A stretch of 64,000 bases of DNA. Origin: Bryoerythrophyllum caledonicum (Eukaryota; Streptophyta; Bryopsida; Pottiales; Pottiaceae). A program made the position numbers and the translations under genes. The notes under the pieces were generated by a model. It searched no databases. It saw only the letters and a list, made by a program, of their open reading frames with translations, and was not told the origin of the DNA. Shown one piece after another: positions 1-10,581 of this stretch. Location of the stretch: the NCBI GenBank assembly GCA_963971425.1, contig OZ020515.1, forward strand, positions 3,960,678 to 4,024,677. Reading direction: 5' to 3'. Each line of letters opens with the position of its first letter. Positions within the stretch are counted from its first letter, which is position 1.

Positions 1-740
1 CTAATGATTCTCTTGAGCAAAACGGATTTCACGGCACCACAAAATTGAGAGACCGCTAGTTGACTTGTGGAAAGACCAATTCTATACAAATCTGCGGTGC
101 TTTGCATTGAATTACCTGTCGCTAATCTGGATATGGATACAGCAACCTTCACCTGAACAGGAACTGCAAGTCGCATGCTCGTATCCTGCCGCAGCATGAA
201 CGGTGCAAGGGTGCTACACAAATATTCGAATGTCGACACATCCATGCGCATTCGCCCTTTGAACTCCCTCGCGTTAAATGACCCCAACGAGCTGGTACCA
301 CAGCTCGCGTTAAATGACCCCAAAATTTCTTCCTTACGCTTAGGCTCGGGAGATTTGGATGTGCTCTCCTTGCTTTGTTCCGCAGTTGTGGTTGTGTCGG
401 ATGTGGCCGTGTACTTGGGCCCATCTGGATTTACAGTGCTCGCATGTGCATGTGAGACGACGTTCGCCCGATCGTGCATAAACTCATCCACGAGCTGGTA
501 CCAACGGCACTTCTCTGATCTGTGCGACCCTGACTTCGCGTTCATGGCCCTGTCCTCCTTGTAGTCGTTGTAGATGGCACTCCATTTCTTTCGGCAGGCT
601 TCGCTATCCTTTATGAAATCCGGGCACATTGAAACAAGCTTGGTGTGCAATCGCGACCAATTATCCACACCTGCATGTGCACAGGAACCCAGTATATGTT
701 TCACATAAGAAGATTCACCCAGCACTTTCCACAGCCTCAA
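1..740 (-). CDS. PIF/Harbinger-type protein with trihelix-like domain, partial at left edge
   Basis: One frame is open on the minus strand from just below a stop at 743-741 to the window edge (about 246 codons). The first ~100 codons look like a trihelix/MADF-type Myb-like domain: CRKKWSAIYNDYKED followed by a serine-glycine stretch and RWYQLVDEFM. A Thr/Ser/Lys-rich linker holds a short tandem duplication (271-324 on +). After it the frame reads RMRMDVSTFEYLCSTLAPFM and then VAVSISRLATGNSMQSTADL and VSQFCGAV. This is the helix-turn-helix region that precedes the DDE nuclease in PIF/Harbinger transposases. The DDE part would lie off the window. A trihelix domain and a transposase N-terminus in one frame is not the usual two-gene Harbinger layout. 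No convincing start ATG is seen, so an upstream exon is possible. The identification rests on motif recall, not a search. Confidence 0.6.
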   Translation of the reverse strand, partial: MRLWKVLGESSYVKHILGSCAHAGVDNWSRLHTKLVSMCPDFIKDSEACRKKWSAIYNDYKEDRAMNAKSGSHRSEKCRWYQLVDEFMHDRANVVSHAHASTVNPDGPKYTATSDTTTTAEQSKESTSKSPEPKRKEEILGSFNASCGTSSLGSFNAREFKGRMRMDVSTFEYLCSTLAPFMLRQDTSMRLAVPVQVKVAVSISRLATGNSMQSTADLYRIGLSTSQLAVSQFCGAVKSVLLKRII

Positions 741-795
741 TCAACCTGTGTCTGCAATAATCCCAACAAGGGTAGCGTTAAGATCACATATATGA

Positions 796-2505
796 GTCGC
801 CGTTTTTAGTCGACCCAAACTTCCTTCAAGAGTCCATCAAATTTTTCAATAAAATAATCAAAATCTGACAAGATCTGCACCGTTTGATGAAAGATGCCAA
901 ATTTTTTGGCTGATTTTTTTTGGCGTGAGTGAAAATGGCTGATTTTTTTGGCGTCGGTGAATTTTTCATACCCTAAAGCTTGAATTTTGCGAAAGGTTTG
1001 ATGATTGTGAGGTCAATTGGAGGCTCAATTTGTGGCCAAAGGCCTTTGGCTTTGCCGCCGGCTACGCCCGGCCACCACGGCCCCCCTTCCCTCAATTGCG
1101 AGGGCATGAAGGGCGTTGGCGTTGGGATTTGAGCCCTAGCCTCCCCCAATTCAACTAACACACTCTCCACTAAGCCCTACCTCCCTCCTTGATGTCCAAT
1201 GCCTCATTCTCCTTTAACCCCTAAAGGACCAGAGTCTCCTTCGGGGGGATTTCTGATTTTGGGCAGGTTCCTAAAATTAGAAAAAAAAAAATCGTTTTTC
1301 TCTCAATTTTTTATTCTAGATTGCCTCTAATAAGAGCTTCGTGGACATATTTTTATTTTATATTTTATTTTTTGGATTTGTGGTTTGAAACTTAGTACCA
1401 CTTAAAGCCAAAAGTGGGGACACCGGGCACCTCCAAGATTTTTGACAAAAGTTTCTATTGACATTGAGATTTTTCACATATGTAAGGAATACTTCCTTTT
1501 TTGGAAATTTTCAAAAAAAAAATGTCTTTAGTGTAAAAAGGCATTTTATTCCAAGTCAAACATTTTCACACATTTGCAGGCAACGGGGGAAAAAAACTTC
1601 ATCTTTTCTACATAAAACCTAGAGATCTTCATATTTTACACGTTTTATTTTTTCAACAACAATATGTGGTGAAAACCTTTTTATTGACCGTTTGGATTAT
1701 CATTTGAATACATACTAGTTCACAAAAAATATAAAACGTGAAATGGCAATTTTTGAACCTCCACTCCTTGCACACTTGTTTTGAATATGCTACACCCCTT
1801 TCTTACCTCTAAAAATTGGTGTGTTGGGAAATAACATCATGCTTAAGACAATGGTAAGAGATTTAGACCTTGTACAATGCAAAAATTTGATACAAAGTGA
1901 AGTCAAAGTCTGCTGATCTACTCAACACAGGGAAGAAAATGAACCATTGATTTGACTTTAAACACTATAATCTATCAATCCGTGCGGTGGATTGCAACCA
2001 AAATTACAGGGCATGTTTATATTGAAGTCTACTTTAAGATCTTACGGTTGAAAAATCCAAAATTCACTTTAAAATGTGATTTTCATGTCTCTTTTTGGCA
2101 GTGGCAGTTTTGGACTGGTTTTAGAGCGAAAGTGGTCGTGGTCCTTTAGGGGTTAATGCAATTACAATTTTTGTTTGAGCTTCCCACGGTGTGTTGAAAT
2201 TGATTTTCCAAGGCCATTTTTGAGCACTCTCACTAATATTTTTCATTTCTTTTGCATAGGATTTGACACATAGGAAAATTGCTAGTTTTTGCCTACTATA
2301 ACATATTTCAAAATGCCTACTATAACATATTTCATTACCATGAAAATCAAAAGTAGAACAAGAGTACGTTCCCTTCTAGAATCCATGGTAAAATAATGAG
2401 AGAGGAAAATTTCAGAAAATTAATTCATTCACATAGTAAAAAGTGAGTGGAATCTTGGCAAATGATGTGGGGTTTGGACTTTGGACTTGGGCTTTGGGGC
2501 TTCAC
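796..2505 (+). repeat. Left arm of a large inverted repeat (~1.7 kb)
   Basis: This stretch is nearly identical to the reverse complement of 7351-9061. The outer junction GTCGCCGTTTTTAGTCGACC (796) mirrors 9061. The inner junction with the duplicated GGACTTTGGACTTGG motif (2470-2505) mirrors 7351. Reading frames in the two arms translate identically (973-1170 against 8686-8883) or with one change (1952-2149 against 7706-7903), so the duplication is recent. Each arm carries the same TTAA-flanked element at the same place, so that element was present before duplication. The small frames inside look non-coding. Beyond 2505 the arm continues to a TIR-like end, GGCTGCTTCACACC on the minus strand, next to a TAA at about 2627. 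The arm may therefore be part of a Harbinger-like element that includes the gene at 1-740 (inference). Confidence 0.85.
1218..2152 (+). mobile_element. TTAA-flanked TIR element, family 1 (935 bp), copy in left arm
   Basis: It begins CCCCTAAAGGACCA and ends with the inverted TGGTCCTTTAGGGG form (with a slightly diverged inner part). A TTAA lies immediately outside each end (1214-1217 and 2153-2156). No transposase-size frame exists, so this is a non-autonomous element. The TTAA duplication and CCC-start termini resemble piggyBac elements and also Sola3. Family 1 copies lie at 7703-8638, 22442-23396 and, interrupted, at 41428-46358. Confidence 0.8.
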
Positions 2506-2887
2506 ACCACAACCGCCCAAAGGCGTCAATATGTATATTTTTTAATGTTTTTTTATTCCAAAAATTTGGGCATAAATTTTGACCGACGGACTCTCAACTC
2601 GGCCCGGTGTGAAGCAGCCTTAATGTCCACCTTTGGTGAAATTTTCAGAATTTTTTGTATTTAATATGAATTTTCTTCACTTCTTCAGAAAATCTCAATA
2701 ATTTCAAATTTTCACCAAAAAATCTGTGATTTCTATAACCTAATTGAGATATGATCTCATCTCTATAAAGTTTATAATAAAAAGTTTAAAATTTTTAAAA
2801 TCACTTATATCTGATGAGAAACTACAGCAAATAGTACATTGGAAATTTTAGATTGATGCCACGGTCATAGGCTCCGTCGTTTAAGGG
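2506..2887 (-). mobile_element. Arm flank plus half of a TTAA-flanked element, family 2
   Basis: 2506-2630 runs to a TIR-like end (GTGAAGCAGCC read on +) that abuts TTAA. From about 2640 to 2887 the sequence is the reverse complement of the left half of family 2, also seen at 9706-9965. Shared features are the GGTCATAGGCTCCGTCG and TTTAAGGG end and the internal calendar of AT-rich words. It stops at TTAA (2888-2891). The other half of this copy is absent, which suggests the arm element inserted into it. Confidence 0.6.
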
Positions 2888-2891
2888 TTAA

Positions 2892-3990
2892 CCCTAGAAC
2901 GTCGAAGCGGACACAAAGTGTCCGATGAATGAATTTGAGATCTGACACTGGACGATAGACAACGTTTTCTCATCCAAAATCATCTTCCCAACTTCCTCCA
3001 TGGCTGAGACTGTGAGTGCATGCAGAAGATTTTTGTACACCTCCCGAGGTGCTTATTTTTGTTGGTTTATAGAAGAAGATGCCTCATAAATGGACAATCG
3101 TGGCCCATGTGCAGTCTTGGGTACAACATGACCAGAGAAAAAAATTTGAATGGGCATACAAGGTCAGAGTTCCAAGTTCGTGAAAAAACCAGTGTTTCGG
3201 GCAATGAAAAAATTTATTTTTGTTTTGGGCAGTTTGCCATGTCATACGGATGAATAGTGCATTGGTGGAATAGTGCATTGGCGGAATCAAACAGCCTCGT
3301 GGGCACGGGCAAGCCAAAGAATGATGGGCAGAACATACTGTAGAGCTAGGCGGAATCCTAGAGAGATTTTCCTGCCCGTATTGCCCATCAACTAGAAATT
3401 AGGAAGTACGCCCTGATTTTGGATTCCATACACAACCGCATAAGAGAGAGTGCATTATTGGGAGTTAGTTTGTTTTAGAGCATGTAGAGCTTGCAATCGC
3501 GGTAGTGAGATGCTGTAAACTCATAACATACAGATGTGTTTTATGACTGATTTCAGCAAATATTGCAAACTGCTGTATACACAGGTTGTATTCACAGGCT
3601 AGATTTACAAGGTCACTCGTACGAAAATTCTTGTGTAGTAGAAGTTCCAATGTTGTTTTCCTTATAAGTTACACCTACAGCTTGAAGAAATTCTAGACAC
3701 GGTAACCAATCCAAGTCAAAACCATACATGAATGCAGATTTTCTGATGCTGCCCATATTCTGAGAATATCACCTGCCGTCCTCATCTCACAGAAATCGAC
3801 GTTGTTCCGGCAAACACAGAATCAGTTTTGCACTCTCCGAGAATGGTAACTGCTATTAGTACTTCGTGCATCATGAGTTCACTGGAAAAAGTCTCTCTTG
3901 ATGCGCTGATTCTCACCTTTCCAGCATGCCCACGGTAATAGGCATGAAGGCCCTTCATCATCCACGGTGGTGGGCTCCGACGTTCTAGGG
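2892..3990 (+). mobile_element. TTAA-flanked TIR element, family 3 (1,099 bp)
   Basis: It starts CCCTAGAACGTCG and ends CGACGTTCTAGGG. TTAA stands on both sides (2888-2891 and 3991-3994). CCCTAGAA with a TTAA duplication is very close to the classical piggyBac terminus. The interior has no long conserved frame; the frames at 3020-3253 and 3782-4114 show no recognisable domain. The left TTAA is shared with the family 2 half ending at 2887, so two insertions abut on one target site. Confidence 0.75.
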
Positions 3991-4148
3991 TTAATATGTG
4001 TTGCAGACAAATCCTGGATCCACATCTTGTGTGCAGACAGATTGTACAGACACTAGAGTCTGTATTACAGACAATTGCTGGGGTCCACAGATTGTGCAAA
4101 CACAGATTGTACACACTAGAGTCTGTACTGCAGACAAAATACTAGACT

Positions 4149-4504
4149 CACTACACTTATTTCAGTACTTAATGTTACATCGCATTTAGTGTTGTAACCT
4201 TTCTTCACCACAAAGCTCTAATAATGTTTCTCTAGAAAATTAGGGCTACATTTCAACCACAAGATTTCTTTTCTTCACTTTTTGGTACACTTTGTAGTAT
4301 TTTGTTATTTCCTAATTTTCTACATATGATTTCTTCATTAATAACACTAAATGCATAGGTAATAAAAGTCCAAAGTCACAATTCTTTGCATTTAGTGTTC
4401 ATGTTGACATTTAGTGTTGTAACATTATTGGCTTCATTGACATACAGTGTTAGAGTTCGTAATTAGTGTCTCAAACACTAAATACCAAAATTAGTGTAGT
4501 GAGG
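4149..4504 (+). mobile_element. Small TIR element with CTCACTACACT ends (CACTA-like MITE)
   Basis: The termini are CTCACTACACTTATTT and AAATTAGTGTAGTGAG, a clear terminal inverted repeat. Inside, TTTAGTGTTGTAA-like words recur several times near the ends, as subterminal repeats do in CACTA elements. No convincing target duplication was found. Similar TAGTGTAGTG words occur near 22030, 59640 and 60230, so related fragments probably exist there. Confidence 0.5.
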
Positions 4505-4589
4505 ACAAAATATTTGTCCCAAACTAGAATGCCCCACAAGAGGCTGCAACACGCCATCTAGTCTTTGCTATTAGCATCAATCCTTTATT

Positions 4590-5271
4590 CCCTAAAGGAC
4601 AGAGCCTATTACCATGGCATCAATCCCAATTTCCACTTCACTGTGTGTTCTATTTCTTCATTAAATATAGGTGGAATTATTTTATTTAATTTTTTCTCAG
4701 ATGATATCACATGTCCTGCTTATGTCACAAAAATTGCAGATACTTTGGTAAAAATTTATTATGTTCGTGATTTCCCAAAGAAAAAGTGAAGAAAATTCAT
4801 ATCAAATACAATGTTAGCTTCAAAATTTTGAAAATTTCACCAAAGATACACATTACACTGCCAAAACTTGGGGTGAAGATGAAACTTTTGTTTTTAGCTT
4901 AAATTAGTAAATTGGTCAAGCATGGTTACAGGCCCAAAGTTCAATTTCATGTATTTTTCCAAAAATTTAATTGGAATGGAAACTAGACTTTATAAGCTTT
5001 GTTTCATTAGTTGGATTCAAATTTGAAAAGTATCAATTGAATTACTCAAATTCAAATTTAGAGCAAAAGTTTGAAGTTTCTAAAATACACTACATTGAGA
5101 TCCATGTCACAAAGGTTTTCTTCTCTAGATAAAACATGATTACATCATCTATTACTTGAACATTCAATGAATTCTCCAAAAAGAATTGGATGAAAAAGGT
5201 CATTCACATAGACTATCATCCTTGACATATCATCCAAGAAGCCAATTTTTGGCTCCTGTGACATTCAAGGG
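4590..5271 (+). mobile_element. TTAA-flanked element, family 2, complete copy (~680 bp)
   Basis: It begins CCCTAAAGGACAGAGCC and ends GACATTCAAGGG directly before TTAA (5272-5275). The left flank is imperfect (TTAT). Its left half matches 9706-9965 and the reverse complement of 2640-2887. Its right half matches 9250-9701, including the words AAGCCAATTT and CATTCAATGAA. It is the only copy here with both halves joined, so it serves as the reference for the broken copies. No coding capacity is seen. Confidence 0.6.
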
Positions 5272-5275
5272 TTAA

Positions 5276-5750
5276 GAAAAACATCATACTTGTACGCGAC
5301 GTATACACCTCTCTGTGAAAGTGTTCATAGTCCAATGCGGGATCCTTCTAGTGGGTCGCAAATACTCGTCCACACATAATGCACGCGGATGACCCACCTA
5401 CAAAATTCAACAATCACAAATTGGAAGAGTGCTTTCTACGCGGAAACATGGTGAAAATACCGCTCGACAAGCACCAAATCTCCTTGCTTGGAAATCCATC
5501 AAAATGAGACTCTATGTCTCACTGCATTTATCATAAGTGCACGTATCCATGCAAGATATTGCAATTCCCAAATTAGGCAATAATGAACTTAGACAGCAGG
5601 CTCCCTCTACAACAGCCTCGTTGGTTATGTCTGCACATTACAGAGATTGTTGTATGGAGCGGATGTTATGATGGAAATGGAGGACTAAATGAGTGTACAA
5701 CAGGGTGACATTCAAATTGGCGTTTTGGTTGTTCCAAGGAGAGTGTCCCA
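5276..5750. other. Unassigned spacer
   Basis: About 475 bp between a TTAA element and the tandem array. No frame, RNA gene or terminal repeat was recognised. Confidence 0.5.
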
Positions 5751-6795
5751 CACTTCTGCCAACTTTGACACCCTCCTGATGGCTGAAAATTTGTTATTTT
5801 ACCATAAAACTTTGGGGACAACATCACCTTTATGTAGAAAACATGCGTACCAAATTTCAAGACCGGAAGATATATACCTAAAATTTATGCGAGATTTACC
5901 AACATGGAGTAGCTGTGACAAAAGTTTCACAGCTGCCAACTTTGACACCCTCCCAAGGATTGAGGAATTTTTTTTGCCCTTGAATTTTTGGAGTGAAAAC
6001 AACTCTATGTTGTTTACATGTGTGTGGAAAATTTCAAGTCCAAAAGATCTACAAAAATAATAATATTCCAAATCTACCGACATGTGTAGTTTCGAGAAAC
6101 AAAGGGGAAAACCATTTTACTACTTCCAACTTTGACACCCTCCCTAGGGCTGAGAATTTGTTATTTATCATGAAAAGTTTAGCACATGGTCACCTTAATG
6201 TTCATAACATGTGTGAAAAGTTGGGTCTTAGTTGTGGAACGAACATACACTTTATTCACGCCGGCTCTTTCGGAGACCGGCGTTCTTCTTCTTCTTCTTG
6301 TGAAAAGTTTCAAGGCGAGGAAATGTATTCAATAGAAGAAAACTGAAATCTACAAACATGGGGGTTAGATGTGAGAAAAGTTTCACAACTACCCACTTTG
6401 ACACCCTCCCAAGGATTCAAAAAAAATCGTTTGCCCACAAAATTTTGAACATGAAATCATCTCCACGTTGATTGTGGAAAATTCCAAATCCAAAAGATCC
6501 ACACGAAAAAACATATTCCAAATCTACCAACATGTGTTGTTGTGAGAAACAAAGGGGAAAGCTTATCACTACTTCCAACTCAACACCCTCCCTAGGATTG
6601 AGGGTTTGTTGATACGTAATGAAATTTGTTGGCACAAGCTCATCTTTATGTCAGTAACATGTGGGATAAATTTCAATGGCAAAAGATGTATACAAAAAAA
6701 TTATTCCATATCTACCATTGTGTGCAACTAAGAGAAACAATTTGGAGGGCATATTGAAAATGTCGAATTATCTTTGACACCTCGTGCTTCCTCAT
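5751..6795 (+). repeat. Degenerate tandem array, units of about 180-260 bp
   Basis: The phrase AACTTTGACACCCTCC recurs at about 5760, 5938, 6129 and 6397, with diverged versions near 6578 and 6770. Each is followed by a shared unit with GAATTTGTTATTT-like and CATGTGTGGAAAATTTCAAG words and a CTACCAACATG block. Frames across the array show the same translated phrases and are not genes. One unit is enlarged by a small retroposon (6223-6299). Confidence 0.65.
6223..6299 (+). mobile_element. 5'-truncated SINE/LINE tail with (TTC)n end and 10-bp TSD
   Basis: A 77-bp insert ends CGGAGACCGGCG followed by TTC repeats. GTGAAAAGTT stands directly before it (6213-6222) and after it (6300-6309). Its end matches the tail shared by the SINE copies and the LINE in this window. 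It is a minimal retroposition product of that machinery. Confidence 0.75.
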
Positions 6796-6803
6796 TGAAC
6801 TTA

Positions 6804-7141
6804 GGGCCAATTTACGTTATGGTGGAGAAGTCCAGGGGTCATGAATTCTAGGGGAATTTTGAAATTGGATTGGCCAAGAGTGACGCTCTTCTCTGATGGG
6901 GGTTTACACCACGGCCAAGAGTCCTCCGGTGGAAAACTTTGTGCATGGATGAAAATATAACATGGCTGCCAATGTGGCGACACTTTTTGGAGGGGAGGTT
7001 CTCCGGAGGTCAAGTTTCTTGGGCGAGCTCAAAGCCTCAGACAAGAAACATGGCCTTGCACATCGTCCCTTGCCTCAAATAACCATGGGATGAAATTCTG
7101 GACCGACCGGTGCACTTCTTCACCTTAGTGTAAATTGGCCC
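6804..7141. mobile_element. Tourist/Harbinger-type MITE (338 bp) with TTA duplication
   Basis: The ends are GGGCCAATTTACGTTATGG and, inverted, GGGCCAATTTACACTAAGG, a ~26-bp terminal inverted repeat. TTA lies at 6801-6803 and at 7142-7144. A 3-bp TTA duplication with GGGCC-type ends is the signature of Tourist-like MITEs moved by PIF/Harbinger transposases. No coding sequence is present. Confidence 0.8.
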
Positions 7142-7350
7142 TTAGTCATGTGACTAAGCCACCAAACATGAATGCTTCTCAAAGAGTTTAATAACATCTT
7201 CATGTAGAAGAATTCACTTGGTCATAAAGTGTGCATTATACATAAATGACAAGTTTTCTCCTCTAAATCTCTATGGAGCACTATGGAAAGGGAATGTTGT
7301 GCATGATTTGTGATGTGATTTGTGATAGAGTGAATGTTGAGATGATATTG

Positions 7351-9061
7351 TGAAGCCCAAAAGTCCAAGTCCAAAGTCCAAACCCCACATCATTTGCCAA
7401 GATTCCACTCACTTTTTACTATGTGAATGAATTAATTTTCTGAAATTTTCCTCTCTCATTATTTTACCATGGATTCTAGAAGGGAACGTACTCTTGTTCT
7501 ACTTTTGATTTTCATGGTAATGAAATATGTTATAGTAGGCATTTTGAAATATGTTATAGTAGGCAAAAACTAGCAATTTTCCTATGTGTCAAATCCTATG
7601 CAAAAGAAATGAAAAATATTAGTGAGAGTGCTCAAAAATGGCCTTGGAAAATCAATTTCAACACACCGTGGGAAGCTCAAACAAAAATTGTAATTGCATT
7701 AACCCCTAAAGGACCACGACCACTTTCGCTCTAAAACCAGTCCAAAACTGCCACTGCCAAAAAGAGACATGAAAATCACATTTTAAAGTGAATTTTGGAT
7801 TTTTCAACCGTAAGATCTTAAAGTAGACTTCAATATAAACATGCCCTATAATTTTGGTTGCAATCCACCGCACGGATTGATAGATTATAGTGTTTAAAGT
7901 CAAATCAATGGTTCATTTTCTTCCCTGTGTTGAGTAGATCAGCAGACTTTGACTTCACTTTGTATCAAATTTTTGCATTGTACAAGGTCTAAATCTCTTA
8001 CCATTGTCTTAAGCATGATGTTATTTCCCAACACACCAATTTTTAGAGGTAAGAAAGGGGTGTAGCATATTCAAAACAAGTGTGCAAGGAGTGGAGGTTC
8101 AAAAATTGCCATTTCACGTTTTATATTTTTTGTGAACTAGTATGTATTCAAATGATAATCCAAACGGTCAATAAAAAGGTTTTCACCACATATTGTTGTT
8201 GAAAAAATAAAACGTGTAAAATATGAAGATCTCTAGGTTTTATGTAGAAAAGATGAAGTTTTTTTCCCCCGTTGCCCGCAAATGTGTGAAAATGTTTGAC
8301 TTGGAATAAAATGCCTTTTTACACTAAAGACATTTTTTTTTTTGAAAATTTCCAAAAAAGGAAGTATTCTTTACATATGTGAAAAATCTCAATGTCAATA
8401 GAAACTTTTGTCAAAAATCTTGGAGGTGCCCGGTGTCCCCACTTTTGGCTTTAAGTGGTACTAAGTTTCAAACCACAAATCCAAAAAATAAAATATAAAA
8501 TAAAAATATGTCCACGAAGCTCTTATTAGAGGCAATCTAGAATAAAAAATTGAGAGAAAAACGATTTTTTTTCTTCTAATTTTAGGAACCTGCCCAAAAT
8601 CAGAAATCCCCCCAAAGGAGACTCTGGTCCTTTAGGGGTTAAAGGAGAATGAGGCATTGGACATCAAGGAGGGAGGTCGGGCTTAGTGGAGAGTGTGTTA
8701 GTTGAATTGGGGGAGGCTAGGGCTCAAATCCCAACGCCAACGCCCTTCATGCCCTCGCAATTGAGGGAAGGGGGGCCGTGGTGGCCGGGCGTAGCCGGCG
8801 GCAAAGCCAAAGGCCTTTGGCCACAAATTGAGCCTCCAATTGACCTCACAATCATCAAACCTTTCGCAAAATTCAAGCTTTAGGGTTTGAAAAATTTACC
8901 GACGCCAAAAAAATCAGCCATTTTCACTCACGCCAAAAAAAATCAGCCAAAAAATTTTGGCCTCTTTCATCAAACGGTGCAGATCTTGTCAGATTTTGAT
9001 TATTTTATTGAAAAATTTGATGGACTCTTGAAGGAAGTTTGGGTCGACTAAAAACGGCGAC
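7351..9061 (-). repeat. Right arm of the large inverted repeat
   Basis: This is the reverse complement of 796-2505 with only scattered differences. Beyond 9061 it continues for ~185 bp (9062-9246) to a TIR-like end GTGAAGCGGCCC followed by TTA, opposite in sense to the end at ~2627. The left copy has one terminus and coding DNA beyond the core. The right copy has the other terminus and a short tail. The right copy may therefore be an internally deleted derivative (inference). Confidence 0.85.
7703..8638 (-). mobile_element. TTAA-flanked TIR element, family 1, copy in right arm
   Basis: It carries the same CCCCTAAAGGACCA termini as 1218-2152, in reverse. TTAA is at 7699-7702 and 8639-8642. 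It is nearly identical to the left-arm copy because it was duplicated with the arm. Confidence 0.8.
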
Positions 9062-9249
9062 CTAAGTTTTGCTCGAGAGTCCGTCGCCTTGGCGCCAAAA
9101 CTCTCCAAAAGTACTGCCATGTAGGCACATTGGAAGACGACGACCTTTGGACTTTGGTGTGAAGGCCGAGAGGCCGGACTTTGGCCGTTCAAGCAATCTC
9201 ATTGGTGGAAACCAACGGACTCTCGACCTTGGATTTGATGTGAAGCGGC

Positions 9250-9701
9250 CCTTATAGTGCCAAAACTTGTGGTGTAAATGAAAGTTCCGTGTTCACCTAA
9301 AATTAGAACCATGGTTGTAGGTCCATGTTCAAATTGCAATAACTTATTTAGTTTTACGTTTTTTTTTTGAATTTTCGAAATGGTATGGGAACTAGACATC
9401 ATTAGCTTCATTACATTAGTTGAACTGAAATTCAAAAAATATTGTTTTGATGGATCAAATTCAGATCTAGAGCTAAAGCTAGAAGTTTCTCAAATTCACT
9501 GTATAGAGATCCGTGTGGCAAACATTTTATTCTTTAGATAAAACATAATCACCTCAATGATGCCAATTTCATCATCATCTAATACTTATACATTCAATGA
9601 ACTCTCCCTAAAAAAATTTGGATGAGAAACGGTTGTTTACATTGAATTATCCAACAATGTCATCCGAGAAGCCAATTTCTGACTGCTTTGGCGTTTAAGG
9701 G
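9250..9701 (+). mobile_element. Right half of a family 2 TTAA element
   Basis: It matches the right half of 4590-5271 and ends GGCGTTTAAGGG before TTAA (9702-9705). The left half of the copy is missing where the arm element's end (9246) abuts. Confidence 0.6.
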
Positions 9702-9705
9702 TTAA

Positions 9706-9965
9706 CCCTTAAACGGCGAAACCTATGACCGTGGCTCAATCTAAATTTTCAATCAAGTGTATGCTCTAGTTTCTCACTAAGTATGAGTGAAATTTTTTAT
9801 TTTTATTTTTCAGGAGATGAGATCATATGTCTCAATAATGTTTAAAAAATCACAGATTTTTTGTGGAAATTTGAATTTATTGTGATTTTCTGAAGAGAAG
9901 TGGAAAAAAATCACATTAAATACAAATTACGCTAAAAGTTTATGAAAATTTAAATAAAGGTGGGA
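9706..9965 (+). mobile_element. Left half of a family 2 TTAA element
   Basis: It begins CCCTTAAACGGCGAA after TTAA and matches the left half of 4590-5271 and the reverse of 2640-2887. The match fades after about 9965. Two family 2 halves thus share one TTAA. Confidence 0.55.
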
Positions 9966-9969
9966 CATT

Positions 9970-10468
9970 CTAGAGCCAAAACTTACCAACTCTATAAAAA
10001 GGCTCTAGATCTGCAAAAATGAGAGGGCCAAAAAAAATGAGAGGGTGCCATTAAGACAAGGGCCCACCTCCCCGAATACGCTCGTAGCTGCCCAGAATTA
10101 CAGAGACCCCAGATTAAGGCTCAGTTGGTTCGAACGCACATTTGCAATTTGACTGTAACCATGCTACGAGCGTAGCCATCACGGTGCAGTAATTTGCATT
10201 CAACTTCCGAATTTTAATTTCCTCGGCTACCCACGTGAAATTTTCTCAATGTGCGGGAAAGTTCGTCACGACGCAAGGCAAATATTAGGCAGGGATGTCA
10301 TAGTTGGCCATCATTTTCCGAACCAAAGTTTCAGTTGTAGGCCAACACTTGCAGCCCTGAAGGTTAGAACACCGACTTGCGTGTAGAAGTCGTGAGGTCA
10401 CTTCTGTTTGTTGCGGTTCCTTACATCCTTTTGATTTCAGCTACAATTACAGCTTGTTCTCAGTGAGT
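9970..10468. other. Upstream/leader region of the DUF247 gene
   Basis: Base composition becomes more balanced from about 10060, as expected for promoter and 5' leader. No clear TATA box or repeat was found. Confidence 0.4.
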
Positions 10469-10555
10469 ATGTCAGACGTCGACTACGACGCCACCAATTC
10501 TGAAGGTCAGCCCATGGGCTCTGGACACTCTCGAGGCGGATCGCGCGGTAAATAG
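10469..10555 (+). promoter_or_regulatory. Candidate upstream ORF (28 codons) in the DUF247 leader
   Basis: ATG at 10469 opens a 28-codon frame beginning MSDVDYDATNSEG and ending at TAG 10553-10555, 26 nt before the DUF247 ATG. It is in a different frame from the main ORF. If it is in the mRNA it could reduce or regulate translation of the main ORF. Alternatively the ATG could lie upstream of the true transcription start. Confidence 0.4.
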
Positions 10556-10581
10556 ACTAGCTATTCCATCAGCTACGCGCC

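Noticed and set aside
973-1170. 65-codon frame repeated identically at 8686-8883
   Set aside because: Identity is explained by the recent inverted duplication, not by coding constraint; it shows no domain or expression signal.
5666-6346. Several 90-120-codon overlapping frames on both strands
   Set aside because: They lie in the tandem array and repeat the same phrases; no family resemblance.
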